From WTGJ01 sp965237765 (lineage in GTDB: Bacteria; Chloroflexota; Anaerolineae; Aggregatilineales; Phototrophicaceae), in NCBI GenBank assembly GCA_965237765.1, contig OZ250157.1:682001-746000 (forward strand): a stretch of DNA of 64,000 nucleotides, in the 5' to 3' direction. The stretch's first letter is position 1; every line of letters begins with the position of its first letter. The position numbers were made by a program, and so were the translations under genes. The notes below the pieces were generated by a model. The model ran no database searches. It was not told the DNA's origin and saw only the letters and a list, made by a program, of their open reading frames with translations. Of the stretch, positions 42,042-51,593 are shown piece after piece.

Positions 42042-43929
42042 TCATTCCACTCGAAAGCGGTATAGCGTCAGCAGAAACGCGGTGGCGCCGCTCGTCAGAT
42101 CCACCCCCTCCAATCGCTCCAACGTCTGCCAGTTGTAGACACCGACCCGCAGCTCGTATTCGCCGGCCATCAGTCCGCTGATGTCAATCTCGCTGCGCAG
42201 CGGATTGTAGCGCCCCAGCCAGAGCCCTTGATCTCCCTGCGCCACCCTTTCGCCGCTCTCGAGGTCAAACACATGTAGGGCCACCGAATAGGCGGTCATC
42301 CCAGTGATCTTGTCAGTATGCATGAGTAAATCCACGCGCAGGGTATCCACCGGCATGACAGTCACATCCGACGCGACCAGTTCGATCTCTTCCCCGAAGT
42401 GCAGCTGCGCGGGCTCATCGTTCGGGCAATGCGCTACCGACCAGGCGTAAAGCTCCAACACGAGGTCATTCCGGAGTATGAAGCGCTCACAAAACACCAT
42501 TTCGGGTGGCAATTGTGCGGTCATGGCGCGGTGTTCTACACTGTCGGCTTCGCCAGCGAATAACCAGAAACGCAAATGCTCCTGCACCGCTCTCGATAAT
42601 TCCGCCTGCGAATCCCCTAATACCAGATGTCTATCGGGAAAGGGGGCAAAGTAATATCCAGAGGATCGGGCTGTGTGAAACAGCTGATCGCTGATCAGCA
42701 GCAAATCATATTGAGCCGCGTAAGCTCTGATTACCTTGCTGACTGGATGTACGGCATAGTGGGCCAGAAGTTCATAAAACTCGTAGCGCAGCTCGCTGAC
42801 GGTATTCGCCCAGAGGCCGAAGATGACTAAAACTCCTGTTAGGGAGCCGGCAACCAGCCGCCAACGACCGCGCGCTCGCCAGACGCCCCAGCCAACCAAC
42901 AAAGCGCTCATGGGCCACAGCGCCATCAGATAGCGCAGTCGATACCGGCGCATCACCAGCAGGATCTCGTTGCCGGTAAGCATCAATAGCAATACAGTCA
43001 GGATAGTGAATGTCAGAAACCATGCCAGGGAAATGTGCTTGCGCTGCCGATAACGCCACCAGCCGACTGCGGCCGCCAGGATCAGCCAGGATGAGCGCCG
43101 CAATGCTTAGCGTTCCTGAGACTTGGATGATACTGTTTGTGAGCACATACAGGAACCAGGGCAGAACCTCGGGCGTTCTCATTATAGAACCGGTGAACCA
43201 CGACGCGGTTTGTGTCTTAGTTACCCCATGTAGGAAACCTGGTAGTTCCGGCAGGAAGGCCAGCCCGGCCAGCCCCCACAGCAGCACCGGGCGCCACCAT
43301 TGGCGATTCTTCGGCATGAACAGCAGGTGCCAGAGACCCAGCACCACCAGCAGGAACACAGAATAGTAATGCGTGTAGAAAATGCCGATGCTACCCACCA
43401 ACAGGCCCAGTTGCGCCGCGCGGCCCGGCCCATTGGCAGGCGGGCGCAGGGCAATGCGCCAATAGCTCCAGATGGTCATCGCCGCGAATAGCGCCACCAA
43501 AGAGAAGGCGCGCGCCACATGCATGTAGGTGATGAAGAACACCGAGGTCGCCAGCAGCAACACCGCAACCAGGCCGACCAGCGGCGCGAACAGGTCACGC
43601 CCCGTCCGGTAGGTCCAGGCCAGGGCCAACAGACCGGCGAAGAGCGGCAACGCGCGCATGGCGAAATTGCTCCAGCCAAACACGCGCCCCCATACCGAGT
43701 AGATCAACGGTAGACCATAGGCCTGGTCTGGATCAAGTGCGGTAACCGCCGCCCAGACTTCTACCAGGTTGTAAGAAGAGACAGAGTTGTTACCGCCAGC
43801 GATAAGCTTGGAAGCCACCTCATTGACATCCAATGGGTAGCCGCTAAGCCGCTGCGCAGCCAGGCCCGTTGCCAATAGCAAGACGGGAATGATCCATACC
43901 CATAACCAGCGGCTTCGTCGCATCTTCAC
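42042..43929 (-). pseudogene. GT39-type membrane glycosyltransferase, frameshifted
   Basis: Two overlapping frames (43929-43,090 and about 43,100-42042) together give one protein that aligns along its length with the intact neighbour at 43926-45812. The first part has the signal/TM segment WVWIIPVLLLATGLAAQ, then LDVNEVAS where the neighbour has FDVDEMVS, followed by many membrane helices and YMHVARAFSLVALFAAM. The second part has RYLMALWPMSALLVGW and the soluble C-terminal domain (ending GVDLTSGATAFLLTLYRFRVE, trimmed). A 10-base tandem duplication at 43075-43094 shifts the frame; removing one copy restores IAALILAAAVGWWRYRQRK. It may be inactive, or switch on and off by slippage. Overlaps the neighbour by GTGA. 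Confidence 0.88.
43075..43094. repeat. 10-bp tandem duplication causing the frameshift
   Basis: GCCAGGATCA and GCCAGGATGA lie side by side (9 of 10 bases identical). Deleting one unit joins the two reading frames exactly where the paralogue is continuous. Confidence 0.88.
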
Positions 43930-45812
43930 TCCACCCGAAAGCGGTATAGCGTCAGCAGAACCGCTGTGGCGCCGCTCGTCAGATCTACACCCTCCAAGCG
44001 CTCCAGCGTCTGCCAGTTGTAGATACCGACCCGCAGCTCGTATTCGCCGGCCGTCAGTCCACTGATGTCAATCTCGCTGCGCAGCGGATTGTAGCGCCCC
44101 AGCCAAAGCCCTTGATCCCCCTGTGCCACCTTCGCGCCACTCTCTACATCAAACACATGCAAAGCTATCGAGAATGCTGCCATCCTGTTGGCTTTGTCAG
44201 AGTGTAGGAGTAGTTCTATCTGTAAAGTCTCCTCAGAGACCACCTCCACAACCGATGCCGCTAGTTCGATATCTTCCCCAAATAGCATCCGTTCGGTTTT
44301 TTCACTCGGGCAATAGACTGCTGACCAGGCGTATAGTTCTAGAACAAGATTTTTCCGATCGAGATAGCGATCACAATGAACCAGCTCATTTGCTAAATTT
44401 ATAGTCAGAGTGCGGTACAATTCACTATTGGCAACATCAGCCAATAACCAGATCCGTAAATACTTTTCTGCTTCGCTTGATAGTTCCATTTGACCATGAT
44501 CTGGTGAACGGATTTCAATACGATCATAAGGCAATGGCCGAAAGTAAAACTCACGTGGAAAATCTAACGTATGATCAAACAGTAGCAAATCTCGAGCGCT
44601 TGAATTCTTCTCAACAATATTGTGAGCAATATGCACCGGAATATGTATCAATAGATCGTAAAATTCGTAACGTAGTTCACTTGCCACATTCGCCATAAAT
44701 CCGACAGCAAAGTAAGTAATAGTCATCAATATTGTAATGAACCGTAGCAATGCACGTGTGCGATGAACCACACATCCTACCGATAAAGCAACCAAGGGCC
44801 ACATTACCATAAAGTATCGTAAACGCTCTTGGCGAAATACTAATACGATTTCGTTGCTCATAAGAATTAAGAACAGTAATGTCAAAGTAATGAATGGTAA
44901 TAACCAAATCCTGTGAAACTCGTTATCAAGCCATAATTTCTTTCTGATACCAGTACACGCCAGGAATAAAGTGACAGCCAGTACCATAACAAACGTTGAT
45001 GGTGTGCTGACAATGCCGTTGGTGAGCACATAGAAAAACCATGGCAAAATCTCGCTAAACCTCATCATGTTTTCATCGGTAAAATGCCAAGCGGTTTGCG
45101 TGGTACTAATACCCCCGAGAAATCCATTCAGCTGAGGTAGTGATAAAATTGCAATAAGAATAAAAAGCGAAGTTTGTCGCCACCATGATCGTTTCCTCAA
45201 CATGAATAGGAAATGCCACAGAGCCAAAGCGACTATCAACAACGCCGAAAAGTAATGTGTATAGCAAATGCCGACACCGGCGATTAAAAAGCAAATCTGC
45301 TCAAAATTACTTCGTCGGCCCATTGGCCGGAGGATATTAATGCGATAGTAACTCCACATAATCATAAGTGTGAAAAGTGCCACGAGTGCATAGGGTCGTG
45401 CCACATGCATGTAGGTGATGTAGAAAACAGAGCTACTCAATAATACTGCTGCAACTAGGCCAGTCAGCGGGGAGTACAGAACTCTACCTACTCGGTAGCT
45501 CCAGGCAAGAGCTGTTAATCCAGCAAAGAATGGAAGCAATCGAATTGCAAACTCACTCCAACCAAAAATGCGCCCCCATATTAAGTACAACAGGGCAAAT
45601 CCATGAGCCTGATCTGCAAATCGCTCGGATACACGACTCCATGCTTTTGCTAAACTATATGGTCCAAAGTGTCTTGCTCCTGCAGTTCGCATGGACACCA
45701 TTTCATCTACATCGAATGGGCGATCGTTGAGTTGGCTCGATGCCAAACCCGTCGCCAGTAGCAAGATGGGAATGACCAACAGCCAGAGGTTTCGTTGTAG
45801 TTTCTCAGGCAC
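43926..45812 (-). CDS. GT39/ArnT-like membrane glycosyltransferase with C-terminal soluble domain
   Basis: The 628-residue protein has an N-terminal membrane helix (LLVIPILLLATGLASS), the acidic loop RPFDVDEMVS that fits the GT-C catalytic DxDE-type site of protein O-mannosyl or lipid-linked sugar transferases, about ten membrane helices (to about 390) and a soluble C-terminal domain (about 400-628, ending QTLERLEGVDLTSGATAVLL). The start is GTG at 45812. The two ends of the gene are GC-rich and nearly match the neighbouring pseudogene over the last ~220 bases, while the middle (about 44,150-45,650) is distinctly AT-rich. The pair sits opposite to and inside the formate dehydrogenase gene cluster. 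Confidence 0.83.
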   Translation of the reverse strand: MPEKLQRNLWLLVIPILLLATGLASSQLNDRPFDVDEMVSMRTAGARHFGPYSLAKAWSRVSERFADQAHGFALLYLIWGRIFGWSEFAIRLLPFFAGLTALAWSYRVGRVLYSPLTGLVAAVLLSSSVFYITYMHVARPYALVALFTLMIMWSYYRINILRPMGRRSNFEQICFLIAGVGICYTHYFSALLIVALALWHFLFMLRKRSWWRQTSLFILIAILSLPQLNGFLGGISTTQTAWHFTDENMMRFSEILPWFFYVLTNGIVSTPSTFVMVLAVTLFLACTGIRKKLWLDNEFHRIWLLPFITLTLLFLILMSNEIVLVFRQERLRYFMVMWPLVALSVGCVVHRTRALLRFITILMTITYFAVGFMANVASELRYEFYDLLIHIPVHIAHNIVEKNSSARDLLLFDHTLDFPREFYFRPLPYDRIEIRSPDHGQMELSSEAEKYLRIWLLADVANSELYRTLTINLANELVHCDRYLDRKNLVLELYAWSAVYCPSEKTERMLFGEDIELAASVVEVVSEETLQIELLLHSDKANRMAAFSIALHVFDVESGAKVAQGDQGLWLGRYNPLRSEIDISGLTAGEYELRVGIYNWQTLERLEGVDLTSGATAVLLTLYRFRVE

Positions 45813-45882
45813 TTATCGATTTACTGCAGTTGAGTGTCATACAAACTATACTATGGCGTTAAAGAACGTAAAGGCAAACACC

Positions 45883-46587
45883 ATGGTCACCCTCACCATC
45901 GACGGCCAAGAAATTACCGTCCCTGACGGCAGCACTCTCCTCGAAGCCGCCGCCGAACTTGGTATCGACATCCCCGTCATCTGCTACCACGAAGCGACGA
46001 CGGCCAACGGCCTCTGCCGCCTCTGCGTCGTCGATGTCGATGGCCACCGCCTGCTGCAACCCGCCTGCGTCGCCGAATGCCGCGCCGGCGCCAACGTCGA
46101 CACGCGCAACGAGCGCGTCGAGCGCAGCCGCCGCACCATCCTCGCCATGCTTGATTCAGCTGTCGACCTCAACGAAGCGCCCGAGCTGCAAACCCTCCTC
46201 GCTGATTACGGCGCCGACGAAATCACCTACCCCGATGCCCGCCCGCGCGAGCACGCCATCAAGGACGACAACCCATTCTACATCCGTGATTACAGCCAGT
46301 GCGTGCTCTGCTGGCGCTGCGTGCAAGTTTGTGCCGAAGACGCCCAATTCACTTTTGCCCTGACCCTGGGGGAGCGTGGTTACGATACCCGCGTTGCCAC
46401 CAGTTACGAAGTCACTATGCCAGAATCGCCTTGCGTGTTTTGTGGTCAATGCATCGGCGTCTGCCCCACTGGCGCACTCAAACCAAAAGTGGAATGGGGC
46501 ATGCAGCAGGGCCTATCGCCCGAAGAGATCCGCCAATCCACCCGCCAACCGCGCCGCCGCCGCCAAACCGAAGACGGCGCCACATGA
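45883..46587 (+). CDS. NuoG-like iron-sulfur subunit of formate dehydrogenase
   Basis: The ATG at 45883 is preceded by AAAGG and gives 234 residues: a [2Fe-2S] plant-type ferredoxin domain (ICYHEATTANGLCRLCVVDV and QPAC), the NuoG His-Cys segment region and two 4Fe-4S sites (QCVLCWRCVQVC and CVFCGQCIGVCPTGAL). These are exactly the domains missing from the N-terminus of FdhA, so it likely passes electrons from FdhA to the NuoEF-like subunit. It lies 3.9 kb downstream of fdhB, after the inserted glycosyltransferases, and overlaps fdhD by four bases. An upstream ATG (45853) lacks a ribosome site. Confidence 0.88.
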   Translation: MVTLTIDGQEITVPDGSTLLEAAAELGIDIPVICYHEATTANGLCRLCVVDVDGHRLLQPACVAECRAGANVDTRNERVERSRRTILAMLDSAVDLNEAPELQTLLADYGADEITYPDARPREHAIKDDNPFYIRDYSQCVLCWRCVQVCAEDAQFTFALTLGERGYDTRVATSYEVTMPESPCVFCGQCIGVCPTGALKPKVEWGMQQGLSPEEIRQSTRQPRRRRQTEDGAT

Positions 46588-47399
46588 GCGACCCGCTCGT
46601 CGGCTCCTTGCCGCAGCGCTATTGGCTGCTCGAAGGCGACCGCGCGCGCGCAGTGGATGGCGGCGTCATCCACGAGAGCATGCTCAGCATCCACGTCAAC
46701 GGCCAGGAGCTGGCGACGCTGATGTGCAGCCCGCTGCAGCAGGAAGCGCTGGCGGTCGGTTTCCTCTATAACGAAGCCATCATCGATCGTCGCGAGGATG
46801 TGGGCCATGTCCGCCTGAACGCGACCGGCGCGCTGGTCGATGTGCTGCTGCAGCGCGACGATTTCGAGCCGCCGCGCCGCCTCATCCTCACTTCCGGTTG
46901 CGGCGGCGGTGTAATGTTGGCGGAGCTCAGCGCGCAACAGCCGTCACTCGCTAGCGATTTCGTCACCACCCCCGCCATCATCCAGGCCCGCATGCGCGAT
47001 CTGCAATCCGCTGCCCGCCTCTATAACGCCGTCCGCGGCGTGCATACGGCCATTCTGGCAAATGAGGAAGGTTTGCTCGTCGCCGCGGAAGACGTTGGCC
47101 GCCACAACGCGGTCGATAAATGCGCGGGACTGGCGCTGTTGGCGGGGCTGGATACGCGCGACACGCTGCTGCTCGCCAGCGGCCGCATCAGCTCGGAGAT
47201 GCTGGGCAAGGCGCGGCGGATGCGCTGCCCGCTCGTTGCCAGCCGCACTGCGCCAACCAGCAGCGCCTTGCACCTGGCGCAAGCCTGGGGCATCTGCGTG
47301 GTTGGCTACCTGCGGCGCGGCAGCTTGCGCGTGTACACGCACGGGCAACGCCTCGGCCTGGCCGTCACCGAGACATCCGGCGAGCTGGCCATGCGATGA
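46584..47399 (+). CDS. fdhD: Formate dehydrogenase accessory sulfurtransferase FdhD
   Basis: FdhD moves sulfur to the molybdenum site of formate dehydrogenase. The ATG at 46584 gives 271 residues with the family blocks ESMLSIHVNGQELATLMCSP, VGFLYNEAII, AAEDVGRHNAVDKCAGLALL and ASGRISSEMLGKARRM. The sulfur-carrying CxxC loop reads LTSGCGGGVML: the first Cys is kept and the second is Gly. A similar single-Cys form occurs in several FdhD homologues. It overlaps the iron-sulfur subunit and moeA by four bases each. Confidence 0.93.
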   Translation: MSDPLVGSLPQRYWLLEGDRARAVDGGVIHESMLSIHVNGQELATLMCSPLQQEALAVGFLYNEAIIDRREDVGHVRLNATGALVDVLLQRDDFEPPRRLILTSGCGGGVMLAELSAQQPSLASDFVTTPAIIQARMRDLQSAARLYNAVRGVHTAILANEEGLLVAAEDVGRHNAVDKCAGLALLAGLDTRDTLLLASGRISSEMLGKARRMRCPLVASRTAPTSSALHLAQAWGICVVGYLRRGSLRVYTHGQRLGLAVTETSGELAMR

Positions 47400-48652
47400 G
47401 CGTCGAACACTCACCATCGCGCGCCTTCTTTCGCGTGCAACCGCTGCCCTTGGCTATGTCGGAGTTGCTCGAGCGCTGGCAACCACGCCGCCGCCAGGAA
47501 ATCGCCGCCACTGCTGCCGCGCTGGGCCGCACGCTCGCCGCTGCGCCGACCGCGCCCAGCGATCTGCCCGCTTTCGCACGAAGTAGCATGGATGGCTATG
47601 CTGTACGCGCGGGCGACACTTTCGGCGCCAGCGAATCCCTGCCCGCCTACTTGCGCCGCGTCGGTCGCGTGGCGATGGGCGAAGTGGCCCTGCAAACCAT
47701 CGCGCGCGGAGAATGCGCCGAAATCGCCACCGGCGCGATGCTCCCCCCCAACGCGGACGCCATCGTCATGGTCGAGCACACGCAAACGGTCGGCGGTGAC
47801 GCCATCGAATGCCTGCGCGCCGTTGCACCGGGGGAAAACGTCATCCAAATCGGCGAAGATTTCGCGCGCGGCGACGAGGTGCTGCCCATAGGCCGCCGCC
47901 TGCGCCCACAAGATATCGGCGCCCTGCTAGCGCTCGGGATCGTGGAAGTCACCATTAGTCAGCCGCCACGTGTGCACATCCTGAGCGGCGGCGATGAGCT
48001 GGTCGCGCCAGATGAAACGCCCGGCCCCGCGCAGATTCGCGATATCAACAGCCATACGTTGGCAGCCCTGGTCATGCAAGCGGGGGGCGAGGCGCGCCTG
48101 TTCGGCATCGCGCCTGATTCGCAGGCAGAATACGCGGCGCGCGCGAAAGAAGCCTTCGCCGAAGCTGACATCCTCGTATTGACGGCCGGTAGCTCCGTTT
48201 CCGCACGTGATTTGACGCGCCAGGTCATCAGCGACCTGGGCACGCCGGGCATCTTTCAGCACGGCCTGGCCATCAAGCCGGGCAAACCGACGATCCTGGC
48301 AATCTGCGATGGCGTACCGACGCTCGGTTTGCCGGGCAACCCGGTGTCGGCGCTGCTGGTCGCGCGAGAAACGTTGCTGCCACTCATCGCGCGCCAACTG
48401 GGGGCAGAGGCGGCCATCCCAGGTACGCGGCGCGCGCGGCTGACGGATGGCATCGCCTCGGTCAGCGGACGAGCGGATAGCGTCCCGGTGCGGCTGGAAC
48501 GAGATGACGAGGGCGGCTGGCTGGCACAGCCGATCTTCGGCAAATCCAACCTCATCGCCACGCTGGCCGGCGCCGACGGACTGGTTACGCTCGACCTAGA
48601 CGCCAGCGGCCTCCCCACCGGTAGCGAAGTGGAGGTCGCGCTGTTGCGATGA
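47396..48652 (+). CDS. moeA: Molybdopterin molybdotransferase MoeA
   Basis: MoeA inserts molybdate into adenylated molybdopterin. The start at 47396 overlaps the fdhD stop (ATGA); the frame's upstream part is antisense-like and not coding. Motifs present are ARSSMDGYAVRAGD, TGAMLPPNADAIVMVEHT, GEDFARGDEVLPIGRRL and GLPGNPVSALLV. Residues 1-418 match the usual length. It overlaps the next gene, a second MoeA, by four bases. Confidence 0.93.
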   Translation: MSVEHSPSRAFFRVQPLPLAMSELLERWQPRRRQEIAATAAALGRTLAAAPTAPSDLPAFARSSMDGYAVRAGDTFGASESLPAYLRRVGRVAMGEVALQTIARGECAEIATGAMLPPNADAIVMVEHTQTVGGDAIECLRAVAPGENVIQIGEDFARGDEVLPIGRRLRPQDIGALLALGIVEVTISQPPRVHILSGGDELVAPDETPGPAQIRDINSHTLAALVMQAGGEARLFGIAPDSQAEYAARAKEAFAEADILVLTAGSSVSARDLTRQVISDLGTPGIFQHGLAIKPGKPTILAICDGVPTLGLPGNPVSALLVARETLLPLIARQLGAEAAIPGTRRARLTDGIASVSGRADSVPVRLERDDEGGWLAQPIFGKSNLIATLAGADGLVTLDLDASGLPTGSEVEVALLR

Positions 48653-50634
48653 AACATAATACACCTGGGCAGCAACCCGAGGAGCGCGAAATCTTCCGCC
48701 AACACCTCCCACTTGGCGCGGCGCGGGAGCGGCTCTGGGCAGCGTTGGCGGCCATCGGTATGGAGGCGGCTCTCCCCGGCGAATCGATCCCCCTCGCCGC
48801 CGCGCGCGGGCGCATCACCGCCGCGCCCATCCGCGCGCGCCTCTCCTCGCCCCATTATCACAGCGCCGCGATGGATGGCTATGCCGTCCGCGCCGCCGAA
48901 ACCATAGGCGCCAGCGAAACCCGTCCGCTGGAATTGCGCCAGCCGGAACAGGCCCATCCCGTCAATACCGGCGATCCCCTGCCTACCGATTGCGACGCCG
49001 TCATCATGATCGAGCAAACGCAGGCAGTTGCGGGCGCCATCCGCATTCGCGCCGCCGCCGCCGCGCGCCAGCACGTCCGCCTCGTCGGCGAAGATATGGT
49101 GGCGACCGAGCTGCTGCTGCCCGCCAACCACCGCCTCCGGCCGGTGGACCTGGGGGCGCTGGCTGCCAGCGGGCACGCGGAGGTTCTTTGCCGCCGTCGC
49201 CCGCGCGCCATCATCATCCCCACCGGCGCGGAAATCGTGCCCGCGGGCAGCGAACCGGCGCCCGGGGAAATTATCGATTCGAATAGCGTCATGCTGCGCG
49301 CGGAAATTGAGTCCGCCGGGGGTGAAGCGCACGCCACCGAAGTCGTACCCGATGAGCCAGCCGCGCTTATCGCCGCCTTGCGCGCCGCCGCCGCCGACCA
49401 GCCCGACCTCATCCTATTGCTGGCGGGTTCTTCCGCGGGGAGCGGCGACTATAGCGCGCGTTGCTTGCGCGAGCTGGGCGAAATCCACGTGCATGGCGTG
49501 GCCATCCGCCCCGGACACCCGCTCATCATCGGTACGCTCGATCGCATCGTGGTCTTTGGCATCCCGGGCTACCCCGTTTCGGCGGCGCTGACCAGCGATC
49601 TCTTCGTGCAGCCTTTGCTGGCGCGCTGGTTGGGCGTCGCGCCGCCAGAGCCACCCTTCATCCGTGCGACATTGACGCGCTCGCTCGCCTCGCCGATGGG
49701 GGAAGACGAATTCGTGCGCGTGCGCCTGGCGCGAATCGGCGAACGAACGTTGGCCGCTCCCTTGAGCCGCGGCGCTGGCGTACTTAGCTCGCTCCTGCGC
49801 GCCGATGGCATCGCCCAGCTCCCCCGCTTCCACGAGGGCGCCGCCGCCGGTAGCCAGATCGAAGTGCAGGCGTTCCGTTCCGACGACGAACTGGCGCATA
49901 CCGCCCTCCTGCAAGGCAGCCATGACCCGCTGCTGGAATTGCTGGCGCACGAATTGAGCGCGCAACACCCACCCTGTCGCCTGGTGACGGCCAGCGTCGG
50001 TTCGCTGGGCGGTCTGGTCGCGTTGCGCCGCCAGCACGCCCACCTGGCCGGCTCACATTTGCTACACCCCCCGAGTGGCGAATTCAACTTGCACTACGTG
50101 CGCGAACAACTGGCCGACCTGCCGCTGCGCCTAGTGACTTTTGTCGAGCGGGAACAGGGCCTGCTCGTCGCGCCCGGCAACCCGCTGGCGATCGCTGGCA
50201 TCGCCGACCTGCCGCGCGTCCGCTATGTCAACCGCCAGCGCGGCGCGGGCACGCGCCTGTTGCTCGATGAGGAGCTGCGCGCCGCCGGCATCGCTGACAC
50301 CCCGGATGAAGCGGCCGCCCGCATCCGCGGTTACGAGCACGAGGAATTCACGCATATGGCGGTGGCGACGGCCGTCGCATCTGGTCTGGCTGATTGCGGG
50401 CTGGGCGTGCGCAGCGCGGCCATCGCCCTCGGCCTGGATTTCGTCCCCATCGCCGAGGAGCGCTACGACTTCGTCATCCCGGCGGCGCATTGGGAGCACC
50501 CGGCCATCCTGGCCATGATAGAGATCTTGCTCGATGGGGCTTTCCGCGCGCGCGTAGATGCCGAGGAGGGTTATCGCGCCGATAAAATGGGCGAAGTCGT
50601 GTACGACAGTCACGCCGCTGAAAGCGACCGCTAA
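48649..50634 (+). CDS. MoeA-like protein fused to a periplasmic-binding-protein-like domain
   Basis: The 661-residue protein has a MoeA domain (about 1-410: SAAMDGYAVRAAET, TGDPLPTDCDAVIMIEQT, GIPGYPVSAALTSDLF) and a C-terminal LysR-substrate/PBP-like domain (about 425-640: LVTASVGSLGGLVALRRQHAHLAG, then RYVNRQRGAGTRLLLDE and GYEHEEFTHMAVATAVASGLADCGLGVRSAA, each shorter than 20 here in use). This architecture is known in archaea and some bacteria and may sense molybdate or tungstate or assist metal choice. It overlaps moeA and ends the formate dehydrogenase operon. Confidence 0.9.
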   Translation: MKHNTPGQQPEEREIFRQHLPLGAARERLWAALAAIGMEAALPGESIPLAAARGRITAAPIRARLSSPHYHSAAMDGYAVRAAETIGASETRPLELRQPEQAHPVNTGDPLPTDCDAVIMIEQTQAVAGAIRIRAAAAARQHVRLVGEDMVATELLLPANHRLRPVDLGALAASGHAEVLCRRRPRAIIIPTGAEIVPAGSEPAPGEIIDSNSVMLRAEIESAGGEAHATEVVPDEPAALIAALRAAAADQPDLILLLAGSSAGSGDYSARCLRELGEIHVHGVAIRPGHPLIIGTLDRIVVFGIPGYPVSAALTSDLFVQPLLARWLGVAPPEPPFIRATLTRSLASPMGEDEFVRVRLARIGERTLAAPLSRGAGVLSSLLRADGIAQLPRFHEGAAAGSQIEVQAFRSDDELAHTALLQGSHDPLLELLAHELSAQHPPCRLVTASVGSLGGLVALRRQHAHLAGSHLLHPPSGEFNLHYVREQLADLPLRLVTFVEREQGLLVAPGNPLAIAGIADLPRVRYVNRQRGAGTRLLLDEELRAAGIADTPDEAAARIRGYEHEEFTHMAVATAVASGLADCGLGVRSAAIALGLDFVPIAEERYDFVIPAAHWEHPAILAMIEILLDGAFRARVDAEEGYRADKMGEVVYDSHAAESDR

Positions 50635-50697
50635 GCGCATTGTACTGAGCGCCACCCGCACGACAGCCCGAAAGTCGCCATGCTCGCAATCATCGCT

Positions 50698-51567
50698 CTA
50701 GCGCGCTGCGGGTAGCTTCATCTGGAAACAATATAGTGATGAACAGGCCGTGACGAATAGCTGCTTCCGGTCTTCGCCGCCCCAGGCGAGGTTGGCAGCC
50801 GGTTCCGCATGGCGTTGATCGGAGCGGGTCGTGAGGTTTCCAATCCAAGTCCCATCCGCTTGAAAGACCCAGATTCCATCTGCACCGGTGATATAAAGAT
50901 TGCCTTCCATATCCACCTTCATACCATCCGGAACACCGGAGTAAAACCCCGACTGGGGATGCTCCATGTCAATGAGGACATGCGAGTTGCCGAGCGTCCC
51001 GTCGACATGAACATCAAAAGCGCGCAGGTGCTCGCGTTGGCTATCCACAACATAGAGTACGCTTTCATCAGGGCTAAACGCCAAACCATTGGGATAAACG
51101 ATATCATCCGCCAGCCGTTCTACGTTGCCGTCCGGTAGGGCGCGATATAGACCATTGCATTCTTGCTCCAGCTCTTCTTTCGGAAGCGAGTGCGCCACCG
51201 GGTCAGTGAAGTAAATCGAGCCATCAGATCTCACGATGACGTCATTGGGGCTGTTGAGTCGTTTACCCTTGTATCTGTCTGCGACAGTGACGATGGTGCC
51301 GTCAGTTTCTGTCCGGGAAACACGCCGTCCCCCATGCTCGCAGGTGATCAGCCGCCCTTCGCGATCGACCGTGTTTCCATTGGCACCATGACTTGGATAG
51401 CGGAATCGCTCGACCCCGCCATCAGGATTCCACTGATATATGGTGTTTCCCGGTATATCGGAGAACAGCAGAAAGCCGGCGGGCATCCACACCGGGCCCT
51501 CGGTGAAGAAATAACCCGTCGTCAACCGCTCGGGGCCACCTTTTTCGACGAGATCTGTGAGTTTCAC
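50698..51567 (-). CDS. SMP-30/gluconolactonase/LRE family hydrolase
   Basis: The GTG at 51567 is preceded by a perfect AGGAGG six bases upstream and gives 289 residues; the longer frame is rejected. The beta-propeller shows the family pattern FTEGPVWMPAGFLLFSDIPG (with the metal-binding Glu), NGNTVDREGRLITCEHGGRR, NSPNDVIVRSDGSIYFTDP and the late NGLAFSPDESVLYVVDS plus DGMKVDMEGNLYITG. It hydrolyses a lactone-like substrate with a divalent metal. It is the last gene of the hydrolase cluster on this strand. Confidence 0.88.
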   Translation of the reverse strand: MKLTDLVEKGGPERLTTGYFFTEGPVWMPAGFLLFSDIPGNTIYQWNPDGGVERFRYPSHGANGNTVDREGRLITCEHGGRRVSRTETDGTIVTVADRYKGKRLNSPNDVIVRSDGSIYFTDPVAHSLPKEELEQECNGLYRALPDGNVERLADDIVYPNGLAFSPDESVLYVVDSQREHLRAFDVHVDGTLGNSHVLIDMEHPQSGFYSGVPDGMKVDMEGNLYITGADGIWVFQADGTWIGNLTTRSDQRHAEPAANLAWGGEDRKQLFVTACSSLYCFQMKLPAAR

Positions 51568-51593
51568 GGGATACCTCCTAGCAAACAGTTTTC

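Noticed and set aside
42042..43929. Two separate overlapping glycosyltransferase genes
   Set aside because: Together they align with one intact paralogue, and a 10-bp duplication accounts for the frame change.
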